This document shows, piece by piece, positions 34,960 to 43,541 of a stretch of DNA of 64,000 bases. The stretch lies in NCBI GenBank assembly GCA_041395245.1, contig JAWLAY010000006.1, positions 62,001 to 126,000 of the forward strand, written 5' to 3'. The translations under genes were made by a program, and so were the position numbers. Origin of the DNA: Aquimonas sp041395245 (GTDB taxonomy: Bacteria > Pseudomonadota > Gammaproteobacteria > Xanthomonadales > Xanthomonadaceae). Below the pieces are notes generated by a model that worked only from the letters and a program-made list of their open reading frames with translations, had not been told where the DNA came from and searched no databases. The stretch's first letter is position 1. Every line of letters starts with the position of its first letter.

Positions 34960-37881
34960 TCAATCCTCGGCGTGGCGACCGATCTCGGCGCTGTGCGCTT
35001 TGGTTGCCACCGGGAGGCGCATGCCCAAACTGGCCGCCAGGCGCTCCGCCCGCCAACGATCACGCTGTGTCGGCAGCACCGCTGCCTTCAGCACCGGAAT
35101 GACCAGCGCCAATTGCGCTCTCGCCTGATCGGCTTGCTGCAGTCGCTGCAGGATGAACGCCCGCTCCAGTCGCGCGATGGCGACATCGAACGCGCGCCCT
35201 TCGTCGTCCAACAGGGCATTCAGCGCCCTGTCGTTGACCACCAGCGCCTGCTCATCGTCGCCGCGCAGCATGGCGATGTCGGCGGCATAGCGATCGGCGT
35301 AGGCAAACACCACATGGCCTTCCGGCACGATCTGCCGAAACGCCTCCAGTGCTTGTTGCAAGTTCGGCTCCGCCGCATCTGGCCGACCCGCATTGGTTTC
35401 CAGCACGGCCAATTGCCACGCGATCGAGGCTTTCTCAAACGGACTACTGTCGTCGGCGTCCGACACCGTTGACCGCAACGATTGCAGCGCCTCGCGCGCC
35501 TCGACAAATCGCCCCGCCTGTCCGAGCGCCCGCGCCCGATTGACCTGCAGGGTTCTGACATCGCGGTTATCGGTCTCGATCACTTTGGTTGCATGCAGCT
35601 GCAAAGCTTCATCGAACGCCTGCAGTGCACCCGAATAGTCACCCGCGCTCTCTCGTACTGTGGCGATGTTGCCCAATACCTTGGCGAGATCCTGTGCACC
35701 AAGGCGCAGACGCCGGTTGATCGCCAGCGTGGCCTCGAAATCCTGCAGCGCCTCCCTGAACCGCCCTGCGTCGTTCAGCACCGTCCCGCGGGCATTGAGG
35801 ATCAACATGCGCTGATGCGAGTCGGAATCGAACACCCTGTCTTGATAGGAGAGCGCCTGGTCCAGCACTTCAAGCGCACGCGAAAGCTGGTTCTGCCCAG
35901 CTAATGCTTCCGCTTGGTGACGCAACACCGCGATGTGCGCAGGTGAGCCTTCACGCTGTGTTCCGGTGATCAATCGCAAGGCTGCCTCGGCGTGCTGCAA
36001 CGCTTCGTCGTACTCGCCCAGATGAACTTTCACGCCGGCCAGCATGCGATGGTTGTCAGCCAACACATCCACCGGGACAGGCGTCAGTCGTTCCGCGCGT
36101 TGAACTGAGGATTCCCATAGCTCCACGGCACCCTCCCAGTCGCCCGCGCAGTAGCGGCCAAAACCCAGGGTGTGCTGAGCGCGCAACTGTTCGACCTCGT
36201 CGTCAGGAACGTAGCGCTGACGCAGCAAGCTGGACTGCTCCGCCGCACGCTGCCCGGCTTCGCCCTGTTCCTGCGCACACAATGCCGAGGCCAACGAGTC
36301 ATAGGCATCCGACAGAACGATCGCGTCCTCCGCAGACGCGGGCTCGGCATCCTTCAAGCCCTCGGTCAGCAACTCGGCGGCACGCACCGGGTTGGACATC
36401 GACAGATACATTTTCCCCAGCAGAACCTGAGTAAATCGTCGTAGTTCGGGCTGTGTCGCCAATTGCGAATCGACCCGTTGGTCCAGCGCTTCGAGAAGAG
36501 TCTGGATACTGACTGAGGTCGACATCGCCTGCTCGGGCGCCACACTGATCAGGGTGTCGGTCAACAGCTTCAGGGCGGCTCTGGCACTGTCCGCATCGCG
36601 TCGCGCGGAATCGCGTGCCAGTTCGGCTTGCTGCTCTGCAAGGACCGCCCGACTGCGCTCGGCTTCTAGTATCAACACGCCGCCCAGCAAGGTCAGGAAC
36701 AACAGCAAGCCCGCAGCCACTCCGAAACGATGGCGCACGATGAATTTTCGCAAGCGGTACCAACCCGAACGCGTTGCCACTCGTACCGTTCTGCCCTCGC
36801 GCCAACGCAACAGGTCGGATCGCAAGGCCTCGACCGTGGGATAGCGTGCCGACACCTCGGCAGCGGCAGCGGCAGCAAGGATGTCGCGCAGATCACGATC
36901 CAGCTCGCAGGCTTGAAAGCCCGCTGGTACCGCTGAAAGCTGCGCATGGCCGCGTTCGCCGCAGAGCATCTCGCGCAACAGGATCGCCAAACCGAAGACA
37001 TCGCTTGCGGTGGTGACCAGCTCCCCGCGTTCCTGCTCCGGGCTGGCATATCCGGGCGTCCACACGCGTGTCGACGTCTGTCTGGAGGCGACACCGTTCT
37101 CGGTAACGTCCAGCAACTTGGCGATGCCGAAGTCGAGCAGCTTTGGGACGCCATCCGGCCGCACCAGCACATTGCCCGGCTTGAGATCACGGTGAATCAC
37201 CAGTCGCTCATGCGCGTGTTGAACCGCCGCCGCAATCTGATCGAACAGGACAAGTCGGGAGCGCAGATCCAGTCCCTTGTGCGCGACATAGTCGAGCAGC
37301 CCCAGACCGTCGACATAATCCAGTACGACATAGGGCTGCCCGTCCTGCGTCTCTCCGCCATCCAGCAAACGTGCGATATTGGGGTGATCCAACTGCGCCA
37401 AGATCTGCCGTTCCAGACGAAGGCGGCGCTTGACCTCCTCGGTGGGAAACCCACGAATCAGCTTGATCGCCACCTTCTGCGCGTACAGGCCATCGGCGCG
37501 TTCGGCCAACAACACCGTGCCCATGCCACCCGAACCGAGCTCGCGAAGCACCCGGTAGGGGCCGATCCGACGTTCGGGATTCGATCCCAGCACACTGGTT
37601 TCAACCACACTTTGAGCAACCGATGCGCAGGCCAGGCTGACCGGATCCTCCGCACCAGCGAGCGCCCGTCGATCCGCTCGCAACAGGTTTCGCAGGGATT
37701 CCCGCAGGGACTCCGGCGCCTGCAACAGACGGGCTTCCTGTTGCTCGACCGGTAGATCGACCAAGGCATCAAACCAGTCCGAAAGCACCCACCCTTGCTC
37801 TGTCACGGCAGCACCCGCAATGGCATCACGGGGATCATTGTCGCGCTCACTTGCGGGACCTGTCTGCTTGCGTCGTTGCAC
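34960..37881 (-). CDS. Membrane Ser/Thr protein kinase with C-terminal TPR-like repeats
   Basis: A 973-residue Hanks-type kinase. A ~105-residue N-terminal extension precedes the kinase domain (~108-370): glycine loop LGSGGMGTVLLAE, VAIKLI lysine, HRDLKPGNVLV catalytic loop, KLLDFGIAKLL and YASPEQERGE. One membrane helix (FGVAAGLLLFLTLLGGVLIL) follows at about 395-414, then ~550 residues of TPR-like helical repeats outside the membrane. Such kinases are often encoded beside ECF-like sigma factors; here the nearest one is at 12989-13573. The start is a GTG with weak ribosome site, so the N-terminus is uncertain. Targets are unknown. Confidence 0.93.
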   Translation of the reverse strand: MQRRKQTGPASERDNDPRDAIAGAAVTEQGWVLSDWFDALVDLPVEQQEARLLQAPESLRESLRNLLRADRRALAGAEDPVSLACASVAQSVVETSVLGSNPERRIGPYRVLRELGSGGMGTVLLAERADGLYAQKVAIKLIRGFPTEEVKRRLRLERQILAQLDHPNIARLLDGGETQDGQPYVVLDYVDGLGLLDYVAHKGLDLRSRLVLFDQIAAAVQHAHERLVIHRDLKPGNVLVRPDGVPKLLDFGIAKLLDVTENGVASRQTSTRVWTPGYASPEQERGELVTTASDVFGLAILLREMLCGERGHAQLSAVPAGFQACELDRDLRDILAAAAAAEVSARYPTVEALRSDLLRWREGRTVRVATRSGWYRLRKFIVRHRFGVAAGLLLFLTLLGGVLILEAERSRAVLAEQQAELARDSARRDADSARAALKLLTDTLISVAPEQAMSTSVSIQTLLEALDQRVDSQLATQPELRRFTQVLLGKMYLSMSNPVRAAELLTEGLKDAEPASAEDAIVLSDAYDSLASALCAQEQGEAGQRAAEQSSLLRQRYVPDDEVEQLRAQHTLGFGRYCAGDWEGAVELWESSVQRAERLTPVPVDVLADNHRMLAGVKVHLGEYDEALQHAEAALRLITGTQREGSPAHIAVLRHQAEALAGQNQLSRALEVLDQALSYQDRVFDSDSHQRMLILNARGTVLNDAGRFREALQDFEATLAINRRLRLGAQDLAKVLGNIATVRESAGDYSGALQAFDEALQLHATKVIETDNRDVRTLQVNRARALGQAGRFVEAREALQSLRSTVSDADDSSPFEKASIAWQLAVLETNAGRPDAAEPNLQQALEAFRQIVPEGHVVFAYADRYAADIAMLRGDDEQALVVNDRALNALLDDEGRAFDVAIARLERAFILQRLQQADQARAQLALVIPVLKAAVLPTQRDRWRAERLAASLGMRLPVATKAHSAEIGRHAED

Positions 37882-38000
37882 CGTCCGCCACCGCGACGTG
37901 TTGGAGCCATCGTCAAACGCCGGACCAGGTCACCTTGAACATCGACTACAGTCGGCCCGAACCCTAATTGCCCCCCCAACGAGCGCCATCACCACAGCGA

Positions 38001-38034
38001 ATCGCCCCCGACACCTGAGGATGTCGGGGGCGAT
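38001..38034 (-). terminator. 13-bp perfect hairpin downstream of ccoG
   Basis: ATCGCCCCCGACA (38001-38013) pairs with 38022-38034 across an 8-base loop, seven bases beyond the ccoG stop. There is no strong T-tract, so it may act as an mRNA 3' stabiliser or factor-assisted terminator. Confidence 0.7.
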
Positions 38035-38041
38035 CAATCAC

Positions 38042-39595
38042 TCACTGGACCGGCGCGAAGAAGCTGGTTTTGTGATCGCGCAGGGAGCCTTCAACGTCCA
38101 GGTTCTGCACTCGCAGGATCACATCACGTCGACCTTTGATGGTGCCTGCCTCGGCATGCAGGGTAATCGAAAGATTGACGACCTCTTCGGGATTGGTACT
38201 GATTTCGACAGGTGCCTCAACCAGCGTGATGCCCTCGGCATCCAGCAGTTGAATCGAATAGCGCGCCGCCTTGGGCAGCTTGTTGATCAACTTCACCGTG
38301 TAGGAGTTCTCGATATCGCCATCGTCCAGCGTGCGGTAGAGCGCATTGCGATCACGCAGCACGTCGACAATGAACTCCTGACGATGCAACACGCCCCACA
38401 TCCAGCCGATGAAGATCGCCGTCAGCAGCAAGCCGTAAACGATGATTCGGGGACGCAGCACCTTGGTGCCTTTGTGGTCGACCGCGTTCTGCGTGGTGTA
38501 ACGCACCAGGCCACGCGGATAACCCATCTTTCCCATCACGTCGTCACAGGCGTCGATGCACGCGCCACAGGCAATGCATTCGTACTGCAGGCCGTTGCGA
38601 ATATCGATGCCCACCGGGCAAACCTGCACGCAGATCGTGCAGTCGATGCAGTCACCCAGGTCTTCATTGCCGCGAACTGTCGGCGCAGCACTGACATCCA
38701 GCGCATCGACCGCCAGCGCGGTAGTCGCTCGGGCGCTGACTTTGGCATTGCCCGCCGCATTCTCGTGTGCAGCCTTGATCACGGCGGCCGTGGCGGCTTC
38801 GTTGCTCAGCAGACCGCGTGCGCGCTCCAGCACACTGACCAAGCCACGCTTGCGTGGCCCGCGCGGCTCGCCGCGTGCCGGGTCATAGCTGATGATCAAG
38901 GTGTTGCGGTCGAACATCGCGCTCTGGAAACGCGCATACGGGCACATGTACTTGCAGACCTGTTCGCGCAACACACCGGCGTTGCCCCAGGTTGCCAGCG
39001 AATAGAACAGCACCCAAAAGGTCTCCCAGCCACCCCAGGACAGGCTGACCAGCCGTGCACCCAAGTCCGTGATCGGCGTGAAGAAGCCGACGAAGGTGAA
39101 CCCGGTCCAAAGCGAAAAGAAGCCCCACGTCAGGTACTTGCCGCCCTTGCGAAGAATCTTGTCCTTGTTCCAGGGTGCCGCATCAAGCTTCATCTGCTTG
39201 GAGCGGTCGCCTTCGAACCAACGCTCCATCCACACGTAAACCTCGGTCCACACGGTTTGCGGACAGGCATAGCCGCACCAAAGGCGTCCAGCCAGGGCGG
39301 TGAAGAAAAACAGCGACAACCCCGCGAGGATCAATAGCAGAGCGAGGAAGATGAAGTCCTGCGGCCAGAAGTTGAACCCGAAGATGTAGAACTTTCGCGC
39401 AGGCAGATCGAACAACACCGCCTGCCGCCCGTCCCACCGCAACCACGGGAAAAGGTAATAGATGCCGAGAAGCGCGAACACCGCCAAGTTGCGCAGGCGT
39501 GTGAAGCGCCCGCTGGTCTCGCGCGGATAGATCTTGCCCTCGGATTTGTACAGTGAATCGCCGTTCACCACTTCAACCGGAATTTCCTTGCTCAT
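38042..39595 (-). CDS. ccoG: Cytochrome c oxidase accessory protein CcoG (FixG/RdxA)
   Basis: A 517-residue membrane iron-sulfur protein needed for copper handling during cbb3 oxidase assembly. It has five or so hydrophobic helices (from ~30 on), the YACPQTVWTEVYVWMERW segment, and two cysteine clusters for 4Fe-4S centres, CIDCTICVQVCPVGIDIRNG and CIACGACIDACDDVMGKM. A C-terminal Ig-like periplasmic domain follows. It is three bases downstream of the 99-residue membrane protein, sharing its transcript. The usual following genes ccoH, ccoI and ccoS are not here. Confidence 0.96.
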   Translation of the reverse strand: MSKEIPVEVVNGDSLYKSEGKIYPRETSGRFTRLRNLAVFALLGIYYLFPWLRWDGRQAVLFDLPARKFYIFGFNFWPQDFIFLALLLILAGLSLFFFTALAGRLWCGYACPQTVWTEVYVWMERWFEGDRSKQMKLDAAPWNKDKILRKGGKYLTWGFFSLWTGFTFVGFFTPITDLGARLVSLSWGGWETFWVLFYSLATWGNAGVLREQVCKYMCPYARFQSAMFDRNTLIISYDPARGEPRGPRKRGLVSVLERARGLLSNEAATAAVIKAAHENAAGNAKVSARATTALAVDALDVSAAPTVRGNEDLGDCIDCTICVQVCPVGIDIRNGLQYECIACGACIDACDDVMGKMGYPRGLVRYTTQNAVDHKGTKVLRPRIIVYGLLLTAIFIGWMWGVLHRQEFIVDVLRDRNALYRTLDDGDIENSYTVKLINKLPKAARYSIQLLDAEGITLVEAPVEISTNPEEVVNLSITLHAEAGTIKGRRDVILRVQNLDVEGSLRDHKTSFFAPVQ

Positions 39596-39598
39596 GAT

Positions 39599-39898
39599 TC
39601 AACGCTCCGGTGGCAAAGGCTGATTGAAGCGACAGGTCGGGCGCAGCAATATCCAGGTAAACCAGCTGGAGCTCGCTGTGCAGGCCCAGAACGCGAAAAA
39701 ACCCAAGGTGTAGCCAAGCTCGCGCGTCAACGGCAGATCGGGATAGGTCATCTCACGCAGCACCAAGGGATCGACGTGGGCGAAGAACACCGCATTGGCG
39801 ACCGCAGCCGCGAAGAAACTGGGCCACAGAATCGCTCCCAAGCGTTGAACCATCGGGCGTGGCGGCGGATCGTTGTTCACAACTTGCATGTCTGACAT
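39599..39898 (-). CDS. Small two-helix membrane protein linked to ccoG
   Basis: A 99-residue protein with two hydrophobic helices (about residues 25-43, SFFAAAVANAVFFAHVDP, and 62-82, LGYTLGFFAFWACTASSSWF). It is too short and unlike FixH/CcoH. Its position between the cbb3 genes and ccoG, with the ccoG start three bases after its stop, suggests a role in oxidase assembly or electron transfer, but no function is known to me. GAGGAGG lies upstream, somewhat far (about 13 bases) from this ATG. Confidence 0.75.
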   Translation of the reverse strand: MSDMQVVNNDPPPRPMVQRLGAILWPSFFAAAVANAVFFAHVDPLVLREMTYPDLPLTRELGYTLGFFAFWACTASSSWFTWILLRPTCRFNQPLPPER

Positions 39899-39995
39899 GG
39901 CGTCTGCTTTGCCTCCTCAATGTCAATGTCCGGCTTACCTGTATCGCAAGCGTGACAGATCGGTCCCGGTGCAACCCTGTTCTGGATCAAAAAAG

Positions 39996-40164
39996 CTAGG
40001 AGCCTGCGCGGCAGAAACGATCGAGGCGAAAAGTCGGCTGCGCGAGGACAGATTTTCGGCGATTCGCCGGTCCATAGCACGGCTATGGGCCAAGAATCGG
40101 CGGAAATAATGGACCGCGCAGACGGCTTTGCAGACCGGTCGGCTTCTGCCGCGCAGGCTCCTCG
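39996..40164 (-). repeat. 169-bp CTAG-bounded palindromic repeat, subtype B copy 1
   Basis: The left end CTAGGAGCCTGCGCGGCAGA and the right end TCTGCCGCGCAGGCTCCTCG are a near-perfect inverted pair. The centre folds as CCATAGC-ACG-GCTATGG. The length is exactly that of the copies at 7115, 61276 and 62439, and the internal parts align with subtype A (CCGTCTG..CGGTCCATT, TCCTCGCGCAGCCGA). It sits between the cco terminator and the small-protein/ccoG unit, in the likely promoter zone of the latter. Confidence 0.9.
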
Positions 40165-40214
40165 CTTGTAACAAGCCTGTAGACGCGCTGTTCGACGTCT
40201 GCGCCACCGAAACA

Positions 40215-40242
40215 AAAACGGGCACCCGAAGGTGCCCGTTTT
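40215..40242 (-). terminator. Intrinsic terminator of ccoNOQP
   Basis: AAAACGGGCACC (40215-40226), loop CGAA, GGTGCCCGTTTT (40231-40242). On the minus strand the stem is followed by a run of T. It lies 32 bases after the ccoP stop, separating ccoNOQP from the downstream small-protein/ccoG unit. Confidence 0.92.
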
Positions 40243-40273
40243 CGTTCTGCATGTACTTCCGGTTGCCCGACAA

Positions 40274-41164
40274 TTACTGGCTGTTGGTCAGTGAATAAAC
40301 GTAGGCAGCCACCAGACGCGCACGATCCTTGCCGATGATCGGTTCATGCGGCGGCATCATACCGGCACGACCTTTGATGATCCCTTGCTTGATGGTGTCG
40401 ATGTCACTGCCATACAGCCAGTCGCCATCGGTCAGATTCGGCGCACCCAACATCGGGTTGCCGGTACCGGTCGGGCCGTGGCAAGCGGTGCATACCATTT
40501 CGAAGCGCGGCTTTCCGGCTGCTGCCAATGCGGGGTCGACCTTGATTCCGGACAGGCTCTGCACGTAGGCAGCCGTCTCGGTGATCGCCTGATCGTCGCC
40601 AATGACCGCAGCAAAGGAAGGCATCGCTGCCTGCCGACCATTCAACACCGTGTTCAGGATGTCATCCGGCGAGCCACCCCAGTTCCAAGCGGCGTCGGTC
40701 AGATTCGGGAAACCCTTGTTGCCCTTCGCATCCGAGCCGTGACACATGGCGCAGTTGTTGGCGAACACCGAATAACCCAACTCGATCGCCTTGTCATTCT
40801 TCGCCAACTCGGCGACCGGCATATTGGCGAACTGGGCAAACAGCGGCGCCACCTGCTTTTCCTGCTCTGCCATGTCCGCGTCATGCTGTCCGGCCGATGA
40901 CCAACCGCCAACGCCCTGAAAGGAACCAATGCCCGGGAAATAGACCAGATATCCAATGGTGAAAATGATGGTCCCGTAGAACAGGTTGACCCACCAGGAA
41001 GGCAGGGGCTTGTTGTACTCGGTCAAGGTTTCGTCCCAAACGTGGCCCGTGTCCTCAGGCTTTTGACCTGGAACAGGCTTGCCGGTGACATAAATCATGA
41101 TGATGCAACCGAGCAGGTTGATGACCACCAACGCTGCGATGAAGATTGTCCAAAATGTGCTCAT
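40274..41164 (-). CDS. ccoP: cbb3-type cytochrome c oxidase subunit III (dihaem cytochrome)
   Basis: A 296-residue subunit with an N-terminal membrane helix (FWTIFIAALVVINLLGCIIMI), a second hydrophobic segment near WWVNLFYGTIIFTIGYLVYF, and two c-type haem sites, CAMCHGSD and CTACHGPTGTGNP. It takes electrons from soluble cytochrome c and passes them to CcoO. Axial Met candidates follow each site (AAMPSF, GMMPPHEP). It starts within the ccoQ stop (ATGA) and is the last gene of the ccoNOQP operon, ahead of an intrinsic terminator. Confidence 0.97.
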   Translation of the reverse strand: MSTFWTIFIAALVVINLLGCIIMIYVTGKPVPGQKPEDTGHVWDETLTEYNKPLPSWWVNLFYGTIIFTIGYLVYFPGIGSFQGVGGWSSAGQHDADMAEQEKQVAPLFAQFANMPVAELAKNDKAIELGYSVFANNCAMCHGSDAKGNKGFPNLTDAAWNWGGSPDDILNTVLNGRQAAMPSFAAVIGDDQAITETAAYVQSLSGIKVDPALAAAGKPRFEMVCTACHGPTGTGNPMLGAPNLTDGDWLYGSDIDTIKQGIIKGRAGMMPPHEPIIGKDRARLVAAYVYSLTNSQ

Positions 41165-41355
41165 GGGGTGTTCTCACTTGATTTGGTTTTTTCGCGCTGA
41201 GCAACGGACTTCGCTTCTGGATCGTCCTGCAGCGGAAGCTTCGAGGCGAAGTCGAACTCTGCCTTGCGCTTGCTGCTGAAAGCCCAGAACACGCCCACGA
41301 TGAATGTGACAAACAGGAACACCGTGATCAGTCCGGAAAACGTGCCCTGCGTCAT
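41161..41355 (-). CDS. ccoQ: cbb3-type oxidase subunit CcoQ
   Basis: A 64-residue protein with a single membrane helix (LITVFLFVTFIVGVFWAFSS) followed by a charged tail (KRKAEFDFASKLPLQDD), typical of CcoQ/FixQ, which stabilises CcoP in the complex. It overlaps ccoO and ccoP by four bases each. Confidence 0.93.
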   Translation of the reverse strand: MTQGTFSGLITVFLFVTFIVGVFWAFSSKRKAEFDFASKLPLQDDPEAKSVAQREKTKSSENTP

Positions 41356-41993
41356 GGAGCGGATTCCGCTTGACCAACGCCAATGGCGCCCAATCGAGGA
41401 GCGTGTCTCCCCAGACCCTGCAGGTAGGCAACCACCGCATCCATTTCAGTCTTGCCTTCCACCGCCGCCGCTGCACCGGCAACATCGGCATCGGAATAGG
41501 GATCGCCGATGGTTTTCAGTGCCGTCATGTAGGTCGTGATCTGCGCACCATCGACCGGCGCATCCGCCAGCCACGAGTAACGCGGCATGTTGGACTCCGG
41601 CACCACGTCACGCGGATTCATCAGATGCGCGCGCTGCCAGTCGTCGGAATAGCGACCGCCGACGCGAGCAAGATCGGGACCGGTACGCTTCGAACCCCAC
41701 TGGAACGGCCGGTCGTAGACCGACTCGCCCGCCAGCGAGTAGTGACCGTAGCGCTCGGTTTCAAAGCGCAGGGTGCGGATCATCTGTGAGTGGCAGTTGT
41801 AACACCCCTCTCGCACATATATCTGCCGTCCGGCGAGCTCCAGGGCGGGATAGGGCTTCACCCCGGGGATTGGTTCGACCGCTTCGGCCTGAAACATCAG
41901 CGGGATGATCTGCGACAAACCGCCAGACGCGATCGCCACGGCGATCAGCACGCCCATCAAGCCAACATTCTTTTCGACATTTTGGTGATTCAT
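41352..41993 (-). CDS. ccoO: cbb3-type cytochrome c oxidase subunit II (monohaem cytochrome)
   Basis: A 213-residue CcoO/FixO protein with an N-terminal anchor (NVGLMGVLIAVAIASGGLSQIIP) and one haem c site CYNCHSQMIR. Family segments VKPYPALELAGRQIYVREGC, ERYGHYSLAGESVYDRPFQWGSKRTGPDLARVGGRYSD and HLMNPRDVVPESNMPRY are present. It carries electrons from CcoP to the CcoN haem-copper centre. It lies 52 bases after ccoN and overlaps ccoQ by four. Confidence 0.97.
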   Translation of the reverse strand: MNHQNVEKNVGLMGVLIAVAIASGGLSQIIPLMFQAEAVEPIPGVKPYPALELAGRQIYVREGCYNCHSQMIRTLRFETERYGHYSLAGESVYDRPFQWGSKRTGPDLARVGGRYSDDWQRAHLMNPRDVVPESNMPRYSWLADAPVDGAQITTYMTALKTIGDPYSDADVAGAAAAVEGKTEMDAVVAYLQGLGRHAPRLGAIGVGQAESAP

Positions 41994-42045
41994 GTGTTCG
42001 GCTCCATTTTGGGACGCACGCTCAACCGTGCGTCCCAGTCATTGA

Positions 42046-43494
42046 TCAGGCGTGGGCGGGCTCGGGGGCAGCAGGCAGAACCGGGCTGTCCGGGATCGTC
42101 TTGGCGAGCCGGTAGGTCTGCCACACGTTGTAGGCCATGATCAGCATGCCGGCCAGCACCATCACACCACCCAGCAGTCGGAACAGGTAGTACGGATAGG
42201 TGGCCTTCAGCGATTCCACGAAGGTGTAGGTGAGCGTGCCGTCAGCATTGTTGGCGCGCCACATCAGACCTTGCATGACACCGGCAATCCACATTGAGGC
42301 GATGTAGAACACCACGCCGATGGTGTGAATCCAGAAGTGCGTGTCGATGAGTTTCACCGAGTACATCGAGCCGAGTCCCCACAGACGCGGCAACAGCGCA
42401 TAGAGCGAACCCACAGTGATCATTGCCACCCAACCCAAGGCACCGGAGTGAACGTGACCCACGGTCCAGTCGGTGTAGTGCGACAGCGAGTTGACCGTCT
42501 TGATCGACATCATCGGTCCCTCGAAGGTGCTTATGCCGTAGAACGACAGAGCCACAATCAGGAATTTGATGATCGGGTCGGTGCGCAGTTTGTGCCATGC
42601 ACCCGACAGGGTCATCATACCGTTGATCATGCCGCCCCAGGACGGCGCCAGCAGGACCAAGGAGAACACCATGCCCAAGCTCTGTGCCCAGTCCGGCAAA
42701 GCCGTATACATCAGGTGATGCGGACCCGCCCACATGTAGATCGCAATCAGTGCCCAGAAGTGCACGATGGACAGGCGGTAAGAAAACACCGGGCGCCCCG
42801 CCTGCTTCGGAATGAAGTAGTACATCATCCCCAGGAAGGCCGCGGTCAGGAAGAAGCCCACCGCGTTGTGGCCGTACCACCACTGGGTCATGGCATCGAC
42901 CGAACCGCTCAGGATGCCGAAGGATTTGGTAGCCGTCACCGGCATCATCAGGTTGTTGCCGATGTGCAGCACGGCGATCGTGATGATGTAGGAAGCGAAA
43001 AACCAGTTGGCGACGTAGATATGCTTGACCTTGCGCATCGCAATGGTGCCGAAGAACACCACCGCGTAGACCACCCAAACGACAGTGATCAACCAGTCAA
43101 TCGGCCATTCAAGCTCGGCGTATTCCTTACCCTGGGTGATCCCCAGCGGCAGGCTGACCGCAGCCAGAACGATGATCAATTGCCAGCCCCAGAACGTGAA
43201 GGCCGCCAGGGGACCGCCGAACAGACGTGCGTGCGAGGTGCGCTGCACGATGTAGTAACTGGTAGCAAACAACGCGGAACCACCGAACGCGAAAATCACC
43301 GCATTGGTGTGAAGAGGACGCAGTCGACCATAGGACAACCAGGGTATACCTGCCGTCAGGTCGGGCCAGAACAACTGGGCAGCGATGATCACGCCTACCA
43401 GCATTCCCACGATGCCCCAGACCACGGTCATGACCGCGAACTGCCGCACCACCTTGTCGTTGTAGAAACTCGATTTATCCATTGCAATCGCCAT
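42046..43494 (-). CDS. ccoN: cbb3-type cytochrome c oxidase subunit I
   Basis: A 482-residue, twelve-helix haem-copper oxidase catalytic subunit with high oxygen affinity. Metal-ligand helices are visible: LHTNAVIFAFGGSALF (low-spin haem b), WWYGHNAVGFFLTAAFLGMMYYFIPKQ (CuB His with the family Tyr region), MWAGPHHLMYTALPDW (CuB His pair), and the pair DWTVGHVHSGALGWVAM (haem ligands). The ATG at 43494 after AAAGGGG was chosen over an upstream in-frame start. An FNR/Anr-type box lies 58-71 bases upstream. It is the first gene of ccoNOQP, used for microaerobic respiration. Confidence 0.97.
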   Translation of the reverse strand: MAIAMDKSSFYNDKVVRQFAVMTVVWGIVGMLVGVIIAAQLFWPDLTAGIPWLSYGRLRPLHTNAVIFAFGGSALFATSYYIVQRTSHARLFGGPLAAFTFWGWQLIIVLAAVSLPLGITQGKEYAELEWPIDWLITVVWVVYAVVFFGTIAMRKVKHIYVANWFFASYIITIAVLHIGNNLMMPVTATKSFGILSGSVDAMTQWWYGHNAVGFFLTAAFLGMMYYFIPKQAGRPVFSYRLSIVHFWALIAIYMWAGPHHLMYTALPDWAQSLGMVFSLVLLAPSWGGMINGMMTLSGAWHKLRTDPIIKFLIVALSFYGISTFEGPMMSIKTVNSLSHYTDWTVGHVHSGALGWVAMITVGSLYALLPRLWGLGSMYSVKLIDTHFWIHTIGVVFYIASMWIAGVMQGLMWRANNADGTLTYTFVESLKATYPYYLFRLLGGVMVLAGMLIMAYNVWQTYRLAKTIPDSPVLPAAPEPAHA

Positions 43495-43541
43495 CGGGGC
43501 GTCCCCTTTTATGAGTCGGGCGAATTGTGAGCGGGAGCAAA

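Noticed and set aside
37820..39337. 505-codon open frame on the + strand opposite ccoG
   Set aside because: It is a GC-skew shadow of ccoG and the kinase 5' end; composition is Arg/His/Gln-rich with no domain.
42325..43530. 401-codon open frame on the + strand opposite ccoN
   Set aside because: His/Arg-rich antisense of a conserved oxidase gene with no start signal or domain.
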